11,926 bases of DNA from Desulfovibrio sp. Dsv1. Lineage in GTDB: Bacteria > Desulfobacterota > Desulfovibrionia > Desulfovibrionales > Desulfovibrionaceae. How positions within the stretch are numbered: position 1 is the stretch's first letter; each line of letters begins with the position of its first letter. The stretch is from the NCBI GenBank assembly GCA_000403945.1, contig APFI01000360.1, positions 1 through 11,926 of the forward strand. The letters are read 5' to 3'. The notes under the pieces were generated by a model. It was not told the origin of the DNA and searched no databases. It worked only from the letters and a program-made list of their open reading frames with translations. The translations under genes were made by a program, and so were the position numbers. Shown here piece by piece: positions 5,819-11,926 of the stretch.

Positions 5819-6619
5819 ATGCCGACCCCCCCCAACATTCTGACCATTGCCGGTTCCGACTCCGGCGGCGGCGCGGGCATTCAGGCCGATTTGAAAACCA
5901 TCATGGCCTTGGGCGGCTACGGCATGAGCGTCATCACCGCGCTGACGGCCCAGAACGGCCAGGGCGTCACGGGCATCCATGCGCCGGATCCCGATTTTGT
6001 GGCTCTGGAGCTGAACACAGTGCTGAAGGGCTTTCCCGTGGCCGCAGCCAAAACCGGCATGCTGTTCTCCGCAGGCATCATCCGCGCTATCAGCCCCATA
6101 CTACGCCAACGAAAATTCCCCTTGGTGGCGGACCCCGTATCCGTCAGCCAGAGTGGCAGCCGCCTGTTGCAGGAGGATGCGGTGACGGCCCTGAAAGAGG
6201 AAGTCCTGCCCGGCTGCGACCTGCTCACGCCCAACCAGCCTGAAGCCGAAATGCTGACCGGCCTGAGCATCGCCAGTGTGGAAGACGCCTTCGCGGCGGG
6301 CGAGAAACTGCTCGCCATGAGGGCCAAAGCCGTACTTATCAAGGGCGGCCACATGGACAGTTCCACTGTGGTCACGGACTGCCTCTGCCTGCCCGGCCAG
6401 GAGCCCAAAGCCCTGCCCCAAGCCAAGGTGAAAACGAAAAACAACCACGGCACGGGCTGCACGCTTTCGGCAGCCATCGCCACGGGTCTGGGCAAAGGCC
6501 TGCCCCTTCAGGTGGCCGTGACCAAGGCCCAGGAATTTCTCAATCTCGCCCTGCGTAGAAGCTACAGTCCCGGCAAGGGTTGCGGCCCGGTAAACCATGC
6601 GGCGGCGCTGAACGTCTGA
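5819..6619 (+). CDS. thiD: Hydroxymethylpyrimidine/phosphomethylpyrimidine kinase ThiD
   Basis: A 266-residue cytoplasmic kinase of the ribokinase fold that phosphorylates HMP and then HMP-phosphate, giving the pyrimidine half of thiamine. The N-terminal substrate block is IAGSDSGGGAGIQADLKT (10-27). A further family block is VADPVSVSQSGSRLL (103-117), where the usual DPVMVAKSG is changed to DPVSVSQSG. The C-terminal anion-hole motif is NNHGTGCTLSAAIA (208-221) with Cys214. Length is typical for single-domain ThiD, and no ThiE domain is fused. The ATG at 5819 has GGGAG five bases upstream and gives the standard N-terminus. It follows cstA by 92 bases with no clear terminator between, so they may share a transcript. 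No other thi genes and no TPP riboswitch are visible in the window, so it may serve salvage. Confidence 0.93.
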   Translation: MPTPPNILTIAGSDSGGGAGIQADLKTIMALGGYGMSVITALTAQNGQGVTGIHAPDPDFVALELNTVLKGFPVAAAKTGMLFSAGIIRAISPILRQRKFPLVADPVSVSQSGSRLLQEDAVTALKEEVLPGCDLLTPNQPEAEMLTGLSIASVEDAFAAGEKLLAMRAKAVLIKGGHMDSSTVVTDCLCLPGQEPKALPQAKVKTKNNHGTGCTLSAAIATGLGKGLPLQVAVTKAQEFLNLALRRSYSPGKGCGPVNHAAALNV

Positions 6620-6625
6620 CCGAAC

Positions 6626-6654
6626 CGCGCGGGGATTTTCAATTCTCCCGCGCG
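6626..6654. terminator. GC-rich hairpin downstream of thiD
   Basis: CGCGCGGG (6626-6633) and CCCGCGCG (6647-6654) form a perfect 8-bp stem with a 13-base loop, seven bases after the thiD stop. There is no U run after it, so it is a weak or factor-assisted terminator, or a 3'-end stabiliser. It separates thiD from the fliJ-motE-truA group. Confidence 0.4.
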
Positions 6655-6775
6655 ATCCGGACGCAAAGTCCTGACGCGCGGCGGGCCATGCCCAAGGGCG
6701 ATCCAGCTTTTGGCCCGCAGATTGCACCTTCCCTTGGCGACCTAGGACAAGCGTCAAAAACAAGGCGGAGCCTGC

Positions 6776-7213
6776 ATGCCGTTTCGCTTCAAAATGCAAA
6801 AAGTGCTCGACTACCGGGAACAACTGGAGGAAGATGCCAAGGTGCGCTTGGCCACGGCGCAGCGCCGCCACCAGAAGGCCCAGGAACGCTTGGAGCAGCT
6901 TCAGGCCGAGTTGCGCCGCTCCCAAGACCATCTCTGTGACGGAGCCATGATGGACGCCGCCGAGCGCTGGCTGCTGGAGCAGTATGTCAAAGGCCTGCGC
7001 GGCGACGTGGCCGCCGCTGCCCTGCAGGCACGCATGCTGGCCCAGATGGTTGAGGAAGCCAGAAATCTGCTGGCGGCCCGCGCCATAGCCAAAAAACTGC
7101 TGGACAAACTCAAGGATCGGCAGAAACAATATTATGCCCGCGCGGAACAGTTGAAGGAGCAACGCTTCAATGACGAAATCGCGACCCTCCGCTACAAGAC
7201 TCCGTCTTTCTAA
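6776..7213 (+). CDS. fliJ: Flagellar export chaperone FliJ
   Basis: A 145-residue, almost entirely helical protein, highly charged and coiled-coil throughout, without signal peptide. The start MPFRFKMQKVLDYREQLEEDAK is the classic FliJ N-terminus (F-x-(L/M)-x-x-V-L-x-x-R). FliJ is the stalk-like component of the flagellar type III export gate and couples the FliI ATPase to FlhA. GGAG at 6767-6770, five bases before the ATG at 6776, supports the start. Its 3' end overlaps motE by 44 bases in another frame, pointing to one mRNA. FliI, FliH and FliG usually lie beside fliJ, but here the upstream gene is thiD, so fliJ is detached from the main export operon. Sequence identity in this family is always low, so the call leans on the N-terminus and context. 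Confidence 0.8.
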   Translation: MPFRFKMQKVLDYREQLEEDAKVRLATAQRRHQKAQERLEQLQAELRRSQDHLCDGAMMDAAERWLLEQYVKGLRGDVAAAALQARMLAQMVEEARNLLAARAIAKKLLDKLKDRQKQYYARAEQLKEQRFNDEIATLRYKTPSF

Positions 7214-8429
7214 GCTCTTCCGCTGGCTGGCGGTATTGTGCTTCATCAAACTTGCCATTCTGGGCATGCTCATGCTGGACGTGCCGCTGCCGGGCCGGTT
7301 TGACGACGCTCCGCGCGACATGGCGCGGCAGGATGCGCACGAGGCCGTCCGAAGCGCTCCCGGCGATCCCGCCGCCCCCAAGTCAGTAGCGCGCGCTCCT
7401 GAAAGCAACGCCGCCTCCGGAGAAACGCGTCCCGCCAGAACCCTTCAGCGGGATTCCTCCATCCCTTTGCCGTCCGGCGATCTGCCCCAAGGGTCCGCCG
7501 CCGCGCAACTGGCCGCCGCCGCAAAGCCGCGCCGCCAAGCGCAGACGGGAGCGGACGCCGCGCTTCTCGCGCCCACGGTCACAGCCAGAAGTGGCATCAC
7601 TGCTGCTGCGGGCGACGCAATATTTAGCCCGCAGGCTCTGCCCGTTCCCGCGCCCTTGGGCGGCCCTGTGGCCGAGGCTGGGACACTGGTCCCGGACGAA
7701 AATGCCGCGCAACTGGCCGCCTCTCCCGTCCGCAGCGCTGGCCACGACGACGGTCTGCTGGACATACTGGGCCTGAAAAACCTGCCCATTCCGGGACTTG
7801 GCAGCATTCAGGCCGCGCACGCCGCCGCGCTGGACATGCCTGTACCCCAGAAGCCGTCCAGCGCTTTCCCCTTTACCCCGGTGGAACAAAACGCCCCCAC
7901 GACCATGCCCGGCGCGCCGGACATTCCGGCCAATCTTCCGCGCGGCCAGGGAGCCGACGGCGCGCCGCTGCCCCTGCGCGGCGCGGGGGCATCCCCAGCC
8001 ATTCCCTCCCTGCCGCAAAGCGGACCGTCCACCGCCCTGCCCGCGCCCAAGGTGACAACCAATGTCCCGCCCGACAATCCCAACGACAAGGCCCAGGAAC
8101 TGACCCGCCAGCAGCAAGATATCCTTATGCTGCGCCAGCAGATGGACCAGCGTCTGAAAGACCTGCAGAACGCCGAACGGAAAATGAAGGACATGATCCA
8201 TGAAGCCAGGGATCTGGAAGACAAAAAAATCCGCAATCTGATCCAGATGTACGCCAATATGAAGCCCCGCACGGCGGCCAAGGCCTTGGAGAGCATGGAC
8301 GAGCGTGTGGCCACCCGGATTCTGTCGGGCATGGCCCCCAAACAGTCCGGCGAAATTCTGACCTACACCAATCCGGCCAAGACAGCCAAATTTACGGAGC
8401 TGATCACCCGCATGAGGCTGCCCGACTGA
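7170..8429 (+). CDS. motE: MotE-like flagellar protein with long Pro/Ala-rich linker
   Basis: A 419-residue membrane-anchored protein. A basic N-terminus is followed by one membrane segment at about 17-37. About 260 residues rich in Pro, Ala and Gly (45-305) come next and look disordered. Then come a charged coiled coil (about 308-355) and a small MgtE-N/FliG-middle-like domain (about 356-415) with MKPRTAAKALESMDERVATRILSGM. That coiled coil plus domain is the MotE arrangement. MotE is a periplasmic chaperone for the stator-associated protein MotC, needed for motor assembly. Other MotE proteins are about half this length, the excess here being the linker. AAGGAG ten bases before the ATG at 7170 supports the start inside fliJ. 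The stop shares its A with the truA start (TGATG), so all three genes are translationally linked. Confidence 0.75.
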   Translation: MTKSRPSATRLRLSKLFRWLAVLCFIKLAILGMLMLDVPLPGRFDDAPRDMARQDAHEAVRSAPGDPAAPKSVARAPESNAASGETRPARTLQRDSSIPLPSGDLPQGSAAAQLAAAAKPRRQAQTGADAALLAPTVTARSGITAAAGDAIFSPQALPVPAPLGGPVAEAGTLVPDENAAQLAASPVRSAGHDDGLLDILGLKNLPIPGLGSIQAAHAAALDMPVPQKPSSAFPFTPVEQNAPTTMPGAPDIPANLPRGQGADGAPLPLRGAGASPAIPSLPQSGPSTALPAPKVTTNVPPDNPNDKAQELTRQQQDILMLRQQMDQRLKDLQNAERKMKDMIHEARDLEDKKIRNLIQMYANMKPRTAAKALESMDERVATRILSGMAPKQSGEILTYTNPAKTAKFTELITRMRLPD

Positions 8430-9223
8430 TGCGCCTGAAACTGCTGCTGGCCTATCTGGGCACCGGCTACAGCGGCTGGCAGATCCAAGAAAAACCCTCG
8501 CCGCCGCCCACCATTCAGGGAGAGCTGGAGGCCGCCCTGCGCATGCTGGCCGGAATGCCCGTGCGGGTGCACGGTTCGGGCCGCACTGACGCGGGCGTGC
8601 ACGCACATGGTCAGGTGGCTCACTGCGACGTGCCCGACGCCAAGGACAAACAGTCTTGGCGGTGCAGCCTCAATGCCTTGCTGCCGCCGGCAATCCGCGT
8701 GCTGGCGGCCGAGCCCGCACCGCCGGACTTTCACGCCCGCAAGGACGCCCTGCGCAAAACCTACGCCTACCAGTTCTGGCAGGAACGCAATTTTGTGCCG
8801 CCACAACTGGCTCCATTCGTCTGGGACTGCGGCCCGCTGGACGCGCAGGCCATGCGCGCGGCCCTGCCTTATCTACTGGGCGAACAGGACTTTGCCGGGC
8901 TGCAAAACGCGGGCACGGACATGGAAAGCACGACGCGCCACATCAGCACTGTCGCCTTGGACATTCTGCCGCCGTGTGAATTTTACCCCCCGCACGCGCC
9001 CCTGCTGCGCCTGACTGTCACGGCCAATGGCTTTCTCAAGCAGATGGTGCGCAATATGGCCGGTCTGCTGGCGGCCTGCGGCCAAGGCAAAATCCATACC
9101 GAAAACATCCCGGTCCTGCTGGCGGCCCGCGACCGCCGGGCCGTGCCCTCGGTCACGGCTCCGGCCGGGGGGCTGGCCCTGGTCCGTGTGGAGTATCCCC
9201 AGACGCAAAAGCCGCCGGTATAA
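8429..9223 (+). CDS. truA: tRNA pseudouridine(38-40) synthase TruA
   Basis: A 264-residue cytoplasmic enzyme that converts uridines 38-40 in the anticodon arm of tRNAs to pseudouridine. The catalytic motif GSGRTDAGVHAHGQVAH (49-65) holds the nucleophile Asp54. RKTYAYQF (109-116) carries the conserved active-site Tyr114, and GFLKQMVRNMAG (201-212) is the usual C-terminal block. Length matches the family (about 240-270). The start overlaps the motE stop by one base, a coupling arrangement, so no separate ribosome site is needed. Its last six codons lie within the left arm of the terminator hairpin at 9202-9240. Confidence 0.95.
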   Translation: MRLKLLLAYLGTGYSGWQIQEKPSPPPTIQGELEAALRMLAGMPVRVHGSGRTDAGVHAHGQVAHCDVPDAKDKQSWRCSLNALLPPAIRVLAAEPAPPDFHARKDALRKTYAYQFWQERNFVPPQLAPFVWDCGPLDAQAMRAALPYLLGEQDFAGLQNAGTDMESTTRHISTVALDILPPCEFYPPHAPLLRLTVTANGFLKQMVRNMAGLLAACGQGKIHTENIPVLLAARDRRAVPSVTAPAGGLALVRVEYPQTQKPPV

Positions 9224-9240
9224 CCGGCGGCTTTTGCGTC
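9202..9240. terminator. Bidirectional intrinsic terminator for truA and the converging gene
   Basis: GACGCAAAAGCCGCCGGT (9202-9219) and its exact complement (9223-9240) form an 18-bp hairpin with a three-base loop. The GC core is flanked by AAAA on the left and TTTT on the right, so it can act in both directions. It sits between truA (plus) and the gene ending at 9258 (minus). The left arm is truA coding sequence and the TAA stop spans the loop. Confidence 0.85.
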
Positions 9241-9257
9241 TTCGGAGGAGATCAACA

Positions 9258-9677
9258 TCAAACCATGTCGCTGTTGAGCTGCTGTTCCCGTTCCTTGAAT
9301 TTCTGCTGGAGCATCAACGGCAGGGCGTCGGGATCCGTCGGATCATATTCAAACATCACGGCCGTGCCGAAGCAGGAAAAATATTTGCTGCCGTCCGGAT
9401 GGAAGGCCACATTTTCACTGTACCCCACAATAGCCTGAGCCCCTTTGTTCATGGCGCGGCCCGCCATACCGAAAAAGGCCTCGTCCGAATCATAACCCCG
9501 GCAACAGACCAAGCCCAGCACCTTGGCGATGCGGCGACCTTCCACATGATGGGTGGTCACCACAGGAAAACGCCCGGCCAGAAAGACGTTGCGCACGCGG
9601 GCGGTACTGTCAGACATCCGCATCTGTTTCTCGGTCTTGCGGACTTTTTTGTCATTGCCTCCCAACAAAAAAAACAT
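9258..9677 (-). CDS. YbjQ-like (UPF0145-type) small protein
   Basis: A 139-residue soluble protein. The core at about 38-112 reads PVVTTHHVEGRRIAKVLGLV, then a block with AMNKGAQAIVGYSENVAF, then FGTAVMFEY. This follows the YbjQ/UPF0145 pattern of a (V/I)TT start, EG-(R/K)-x-I, a K-G-A-(N/Q)-A-I-(V/I)-G helix-strand, and a final GTAV strand. Those proteins form pentamers of unknown function and have been linked loosely to heavy-metal binding. I chose the ATG at 9677, preceded by GGAGG at a good distance; a longer reading to 9749 has no support. The start codon is followed by a run of eight T, a possible slippage site. It lies downstream of a sigma-54-like element and an IHF-like site, so it may be expressed on a regulatory signal. 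Function unknown. Confidence 0.6.
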   Translation of the reverse strand: MFFLLGGNDKKVRKTEKQMRMSDSTARVRNVFLAGRFPVVTTHHVEGRRIAKVLGLVCCRGYDSDEAFFGMAGRAMNKGAQAIVGYSENVAFHPDGSKYFSCFGTAVMFEYDPTDPDALPLMLQQKFKEREQQLNSDMV

Positions 9678-9770
9678 GCTGAACCTCCGATATTGACGGA
9701 ATTGGCGCGCTTGGCGCACTTGAATTGCCGGACATGGCCGGACACGCAAAATTTTTCCACCCTTAACTTT

Positions 9771-9787
9771 TGCAAACAGCTTGCCAA
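9771..9787 (-). promoter_or_regulatory. Sigma-54 (-24/-12) promoter candidate
   Basis: The minus strand reads TTGGCAAGCTGTTTGCA from 9787 to 9771. It matches the consensus YTGGCACGRNNNTTGCW in 15 of 17 positions, with GG and GC at the required spacing. The start point would be about 9760, some 80 bases before the YbjQ-like gene's ATG. Sigma-54 is heavily used in Desulfovibrio relatives. Confidence 0.55.
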
Positions 9788-9805
9788 TACTATTTTTATC
9801 ATAAT

Positions 9806-9818
9806 TATCAATATATTA
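9806..9818 (+). promoter_or_regulatory. IHF-consensus site upstream of the sigma-54 element
   Basis: TATCAATATATTA fits the IHF consensus WATCAANNNNTTR at every position. It lies in a very AT-rich tract about 45-58 bases before the predicted start point, which is where IHF bends DNA in sigma-54 promoters. AT-rich DNA raises the odds of a chance match. Confidence 0.4.
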
Positions 9819-9821
9819 TAT

Positions 9822-9862
9822 AAAAAACCCCGGTAACCGTCAGCTTACTGACGATTGCCGGG
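9822..9862 (-). terminator. Intrinsic terminator of the lipoprotein gene
   Basis: On the minus strand the arms CCCGGCAATCGTCAG (9862-9848) and CTGACGGTTACCGGG (9843-9829) form a 15-position stem with one mismatch and one G-T wobble, loop TAAG. One further C (9828) separates it from six T (9827-9822). The TAA stop of the lipoprotein gene lies in the loop. Confidence 0.88.
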
Positions 9863-10903
9863 ACATAACACGCGCTTTCCGTGAAAAAACTGCGGCTGGT
9901 TAGCCGCCCGCGCGAAAGCGTTATAGGCATCACGGCTGCGCGCGGCGATGTTATTCAAGTCACGCCGGAGCGGACTGTAAAAACCTTCGGCCAGACCGCG
10001 CGCAAGCCCCTGTGGAAAAAGCGCCGCTTCCTTGAGAAAGGCGCGGTAGTTCCGCTCCAGTTCCGGCGACGCCGGAAACGGCGGCCGTCCGGCCTTGGCA
10101 AGAACGGATTCCAGCCTCTGGCGCAGTTTTTCCAAGGCTTCTTTGTCCAGCTTTTCCGGACCCAGCAGCCCGGCGGCCTTGCGGAAAAGAGAAAAAGTTT
10201 CTTCCGCCGCCACAATCTGGCGCTGAAGGGGATGGCCGCGCAACAACACTTCCTCGGCCTGTGCGGCCCGCGCCTTCACAATTTTCAGATAACTGTCGCG
10301 GGCGGCTATAAAGACGGCATGGGACGCGCCCAGGCTCTTCGCCAGCTTTCTACCCACGGCCCCGTCATCTATGATGCTGTCGTCCTTCACGTAACGGTCC
10401 AAGGCTTTGTAGTCCGCCAATATGGCGTCCAGAGCATTGTCCATGTCCCGGACCCATTGGGCCAGTTGCGCTTCCACCTCCGCCGGGAAAAGCCCTTTGG
10501 CGGGCGCAAGTCCGTGCGCCGCGTCTCCACGCGCGCCGCGCACAGCGGGCCGAGCCGCCAGCCGCCAGTCTCCCAGATAGGCGCGCACATTATTCAGCAA
10601 GACGTCGGGCAGGCCGTACCAACCGCCGGACAGGGTCGCGGCGGCGGTATTGTAGAAATCCACCATCCTGTCGGCCTGTGCCTTTTCCTCGGGCGTGGCC
10701 GGGGGCAGGGACGCTGAAGGGGCGGGATCCGTTTCCACAGCTCCGGGAGTGGGGCACGGCGAGGCGGACGGTTCCGCCGCCGGGGTGGCGGGCGTGCTCT
10801 CCTCGGCGATTTTTCCGGCCTTATCCTTATCTTCATCGTCGGAACCGCAGGCCGTCAGAACCAAGCCCAGACAGATGCCGCAGAACAAAAAAAATTTTTT
10901 CAT
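9845..10903 (-). CDS. Lipoprotein, DUF3829-like
   Basis: A 352-residue lipoprotein. The signal peptide (residues 1-18, MKKFFLFCGICLGLVLTA) ends in the lipobox LTAC, with Cys19 as the lipid-attached residue. Next is an acidic and then Pro/Ala/Ser-rich linker (about 20-72). A helical domain follows at about 73-345, with blocks such as MVDFYNTAAATLSGGWYGL, LDAILADYKALDRYVKDDS and KLAKSLGASHAVFIAARDSY. The tail is FHGKRVLCPGNRQ. The helical domain resembles DUF3829 (YiiG-type) lipoproteins of unknown function; this is a pattern-level match. Asp and Ser after the Cys do not match the strict inner-membrane rule, so the membrane cannot be assigned with certainty. No Shine-Dalgarno sequence precedes the ATG, although the signal peptide makes the start clear. 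It lies 79 bases downstream of the phosphatase gene and could share its mRNA. Confidence 0.7.
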   Translation of the reverse strand: MKKFFLFCGICLGLVLTACGSDDEDKDKAGKIAEESTPATPAAEPSASPCPTPGAVETDPAPSASLPPATPEEKAQADRMVDFYNTAAATLSGGWYGLPDVLLNNVRAYLGDWRLAARPAVRGARGDAAHGLAPAKGLFPAEVEAQLAQWVRDMDNALDAILADYKALDRYVKDDSIIDDGAVGRKLAKSLGASHAVFIAARDSYLKIVKARAAQAEEVLLRGHPLQRQIVAAEETFSLFRKAAGLLGPEKLDKEALEKLRQRLESVLAKAGRPPFPASPELERNYRAFLKEAALFPQGLARGLAEGFYSPLRRDLNNIAARSRDAYNAFARAANQPQFFHGKRVLCPGNRQ

Positions 10904-10982
10904 AGCAGGAAAAGAGGTCGGCTCTCACAGTCGGAACTTGTCCGGCTGAGAGGCGGGAATAAGCACAAGGAAAGGCGCAACG

Positions 10983-11618
10983 TCAGGCTCTGGCTCGGAT
11001 CCAAGCGTTGAGACCGGTCAAATCCGGGCCCCAAGGGAAGGGACCGCCCTTGAGCTCCCTCCCCACCCCGTAGAACAAGACGCCTACATGCTCCGCCGCG
11101 TCACGGTCCGTCACGGCATCGCCCACCATCAGGGCGTTTTCAGCTTCCACCCCGGCATCGCGCACGATGCGCTCCAGCACCTGATCCTTGGCCGGAGGCG
11201 AGCCGTGGATGCCGGTAAAATAAGTTTCCAGTTGCCGTTCGTGCAGGACAAGACGCAATTCCTCTTCCGGCGCGCCAGAGCAGATATAGAGCGGCAAGCG
11301 GCCGCTCCAAGTTTCCAGCACGTCCCGCACGCCTGGAATCAGCGGGCAGCGGCGCACCTCGTCTAGGGCGTATTCCGCGAAACGGCGTCCCCATCGGGCG
11401 GATTCCTCTTCGCTGATCTCGCGGCCCAGCACTTCGCGGAAGAACCATTCAAACTTCTTGTAGCGGCTGACCCCACCGTGCGCCGTATGATACATGACGA
11501 AGCGGTCCCGCGCTTCCGGGCCGAAAGGTTCGGCCAGACGGGCGAAAGCTCGCGTCTTGAGCGGCACGCTGTCCAGAATCACTCCGTCGCAGTCAAAAAC
11601 CAGACATTGTAATGACAT
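10983..11618 (-). CDS. HAD-superfamily phosphatase (Gph/beta-PGM-like)
   Basis: A 211-residue cytoplasmic phosphohydrolase of the haloacid dehalogenase superfamily. Motif I is FDCDGVILDS (8-17), with nucleophile Asp9 and acid/base Asp11. A helical cap occupies about 18-90. Motif II is CSGA (Ser114), motif III Lys144 (SPPAKDQV), and motif IV GDAVTDRDAA (166-175) with Asp167 and Asp171. This is the layout of small-molecule phosphatases such as phosphoglycolate phosphatase and of beta-phosphoglucomutase. The substrate cannot be read from sequence. GAGGA about six bases before the ATG at 11618 supports the start. The gene begins the minus-strand run phosphatase-lipoprotein and has a hairpin in its leader at 11652-11675. 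Confidence 0.85.
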   Translation of the reverse strand: MSLQCLVFDCDGVILDSVPLKTRAFARLAEPFGPEARDRFVMYHTAHGGVSRYKKFEWFFREVLGREISEEESARWGRRFAEYALDEVRRCPLIPGVRDVLETWSGRLPLYICSGAPEEELRLVLHERQLETYFTGIHGSPPAKDQVLERIVRDAGVEAENALMVGDAVTDRDAAEHVGVLFYGVGRELKGGPFPWGPDLTGLNAWIRARA

Positions 11619-11651
11619 ACACGTTCCTCAAAAATACCGGCGCTTCTCGGT

Positions 11652-11675
11652 GCGGTTCCGCCGGGGCCGAACCGC
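11652..11675. repeat. Hairpin in the leader of the HAD phosphatase gene
   Basis: GCGGTTC (11652-11658) and GAACCGC (11669-11675) are exact complements with a 10-base loop, 34 bases upstream of the phosphatase ATG. It could be an operator or a leader structure. The rest of the stretch 11619-11879 shows no gene, and I found no convincing promoter in it. Confidence 0.35.
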
Positions 11676-11879
11676 GCGAACAGCAAAAGGCATTATCAAC
11701 ACAGGCGATAGAAAGTGTTGTCCCGAGATGGTTTCCGCGTTATCTCAAGGGAAACGAACCCGCTTTGAACTGTTTCATTTCAAAGTTGACAAGATTTTTG
11801 TTCTCTGTCCAGAGGAAATAGGCCAGTCTGGCAGCATCCCGCTTATGCCATAAAATAATTTCATGTCATTGCTGTCCGG

Positions 11880-11926
11880 CTAAGCCACCAAATCTAACAG
11901 GCTGAGGTTGTAGGGATTTTCATTTT
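11880..11926 (-). CDS. Possible C-terminal tail of a gene entering from the right edge
   Basis: Reading the minus strand from the window edge gives NENPYNLSLLDLVA and then TAG (11882-11880). A short tail ending in N-L-S-L-L-D-L is reminiscent of the end of some IS4-type transposases. The bases after the stop (CCGGACAGCAATGAC) could belong to a terminal repeat. Fourteen codons are far too few for an identification, and the open frame may be chance. Confidence 0.2.
   Translation of the reverse strand, partial: NENPYNLSLLDLVA

Noticed and set aside
6101..8606. Long minus-strand open frames across thiD, fliJ, motE and truA
   Set aside because: GC-rich genes leave few stops on the opposite strand. 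The plus-strand genes are well supported and the antisense products resemble nothing.
9027..9836. Plus-strand frame of 269 residues running from truA through the region beyond its terminator
   Set aside because: It runs through the truA terminator and antisense to the YbjQ-like gene, has no ribosome site, and ends in the AT-rich promoter region.
10905..10960. Imperfect inverted repeat (CTCTCA / TGAGAG) between the phosphatase and lipoprotein genes
   Set aside because: The stem is short and interrupted, with no U run, so it is not a terminator that can be supported.

Overview
The window looks like chromosomal DNA of a sulfate-reducing deltaproteobacterium, most likely Desulfovibrio or a close relative. 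This is inferred from the GC-rich coding style, the flagellar pair fliJ-motE, a short CstA, a DUF3829-like lipoprotein and a good sigma-54 promoter candidate. No rRNA or other taxonomic marker is present, so the assignment is an inference.

Region 1 (1-4085) is the accessory part. It begins with the decayed 3' half of an IS5-family transposase (1-512). Next is a small SMI1/KNR4 (SUKH)-like gene on the minus strand (522-992). It diverges from an M23 endopeptidase-like envelope protein (1152-2045), and back-to-back promoters can be read between them. Behind the peptidase lies a broken IS1595-type transposase tail (2072-2264, minus). After it comes an apparently complete IS200/IS605 element (2328-4085). 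That element has divergent tnpA (Y1 transposase) and tnpB (RNA-guided nuclease family), recognisable LE and RE hairpins with guide and cleavage tetranucleotides, and an expected omega RNA at its right end.

Region 2 (4290-9240) is housekeeping and all on the plus strand: cstA (pyruvate or peptide carrier family), thiD (thiamine pyrimidine kinase), then fliJ-motE-truA. The last three overlap one another and look co-transcribed. The group ends in a perfect 18-bp hairpin that also covers the last codons of truA and probably serves the converging gene as well.

Region 3 (9258-11618) is all on the minus strand. In transcription order it holds a HAD-family phosphatase, a lipoprotein with its own intrinsic terminator, and a small YbjQ-like protein. 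The last has a sigma-54-type -24/-12 element and a perfect IHF-consensus match just upstream.

The last 300 bases hold a hairpin in the phosphatase leader and, at the very edge, what may be the 3' tail of another gene or mobile element entering from the right. I see no CRISPR array, tRNA or rRNA. The best candidates for something unusual are the IS605 element, whose two genes seem to be driven by overlapping promoters producing leaderless mRNAs, and the sigma-54/IHF-controlled small protein.
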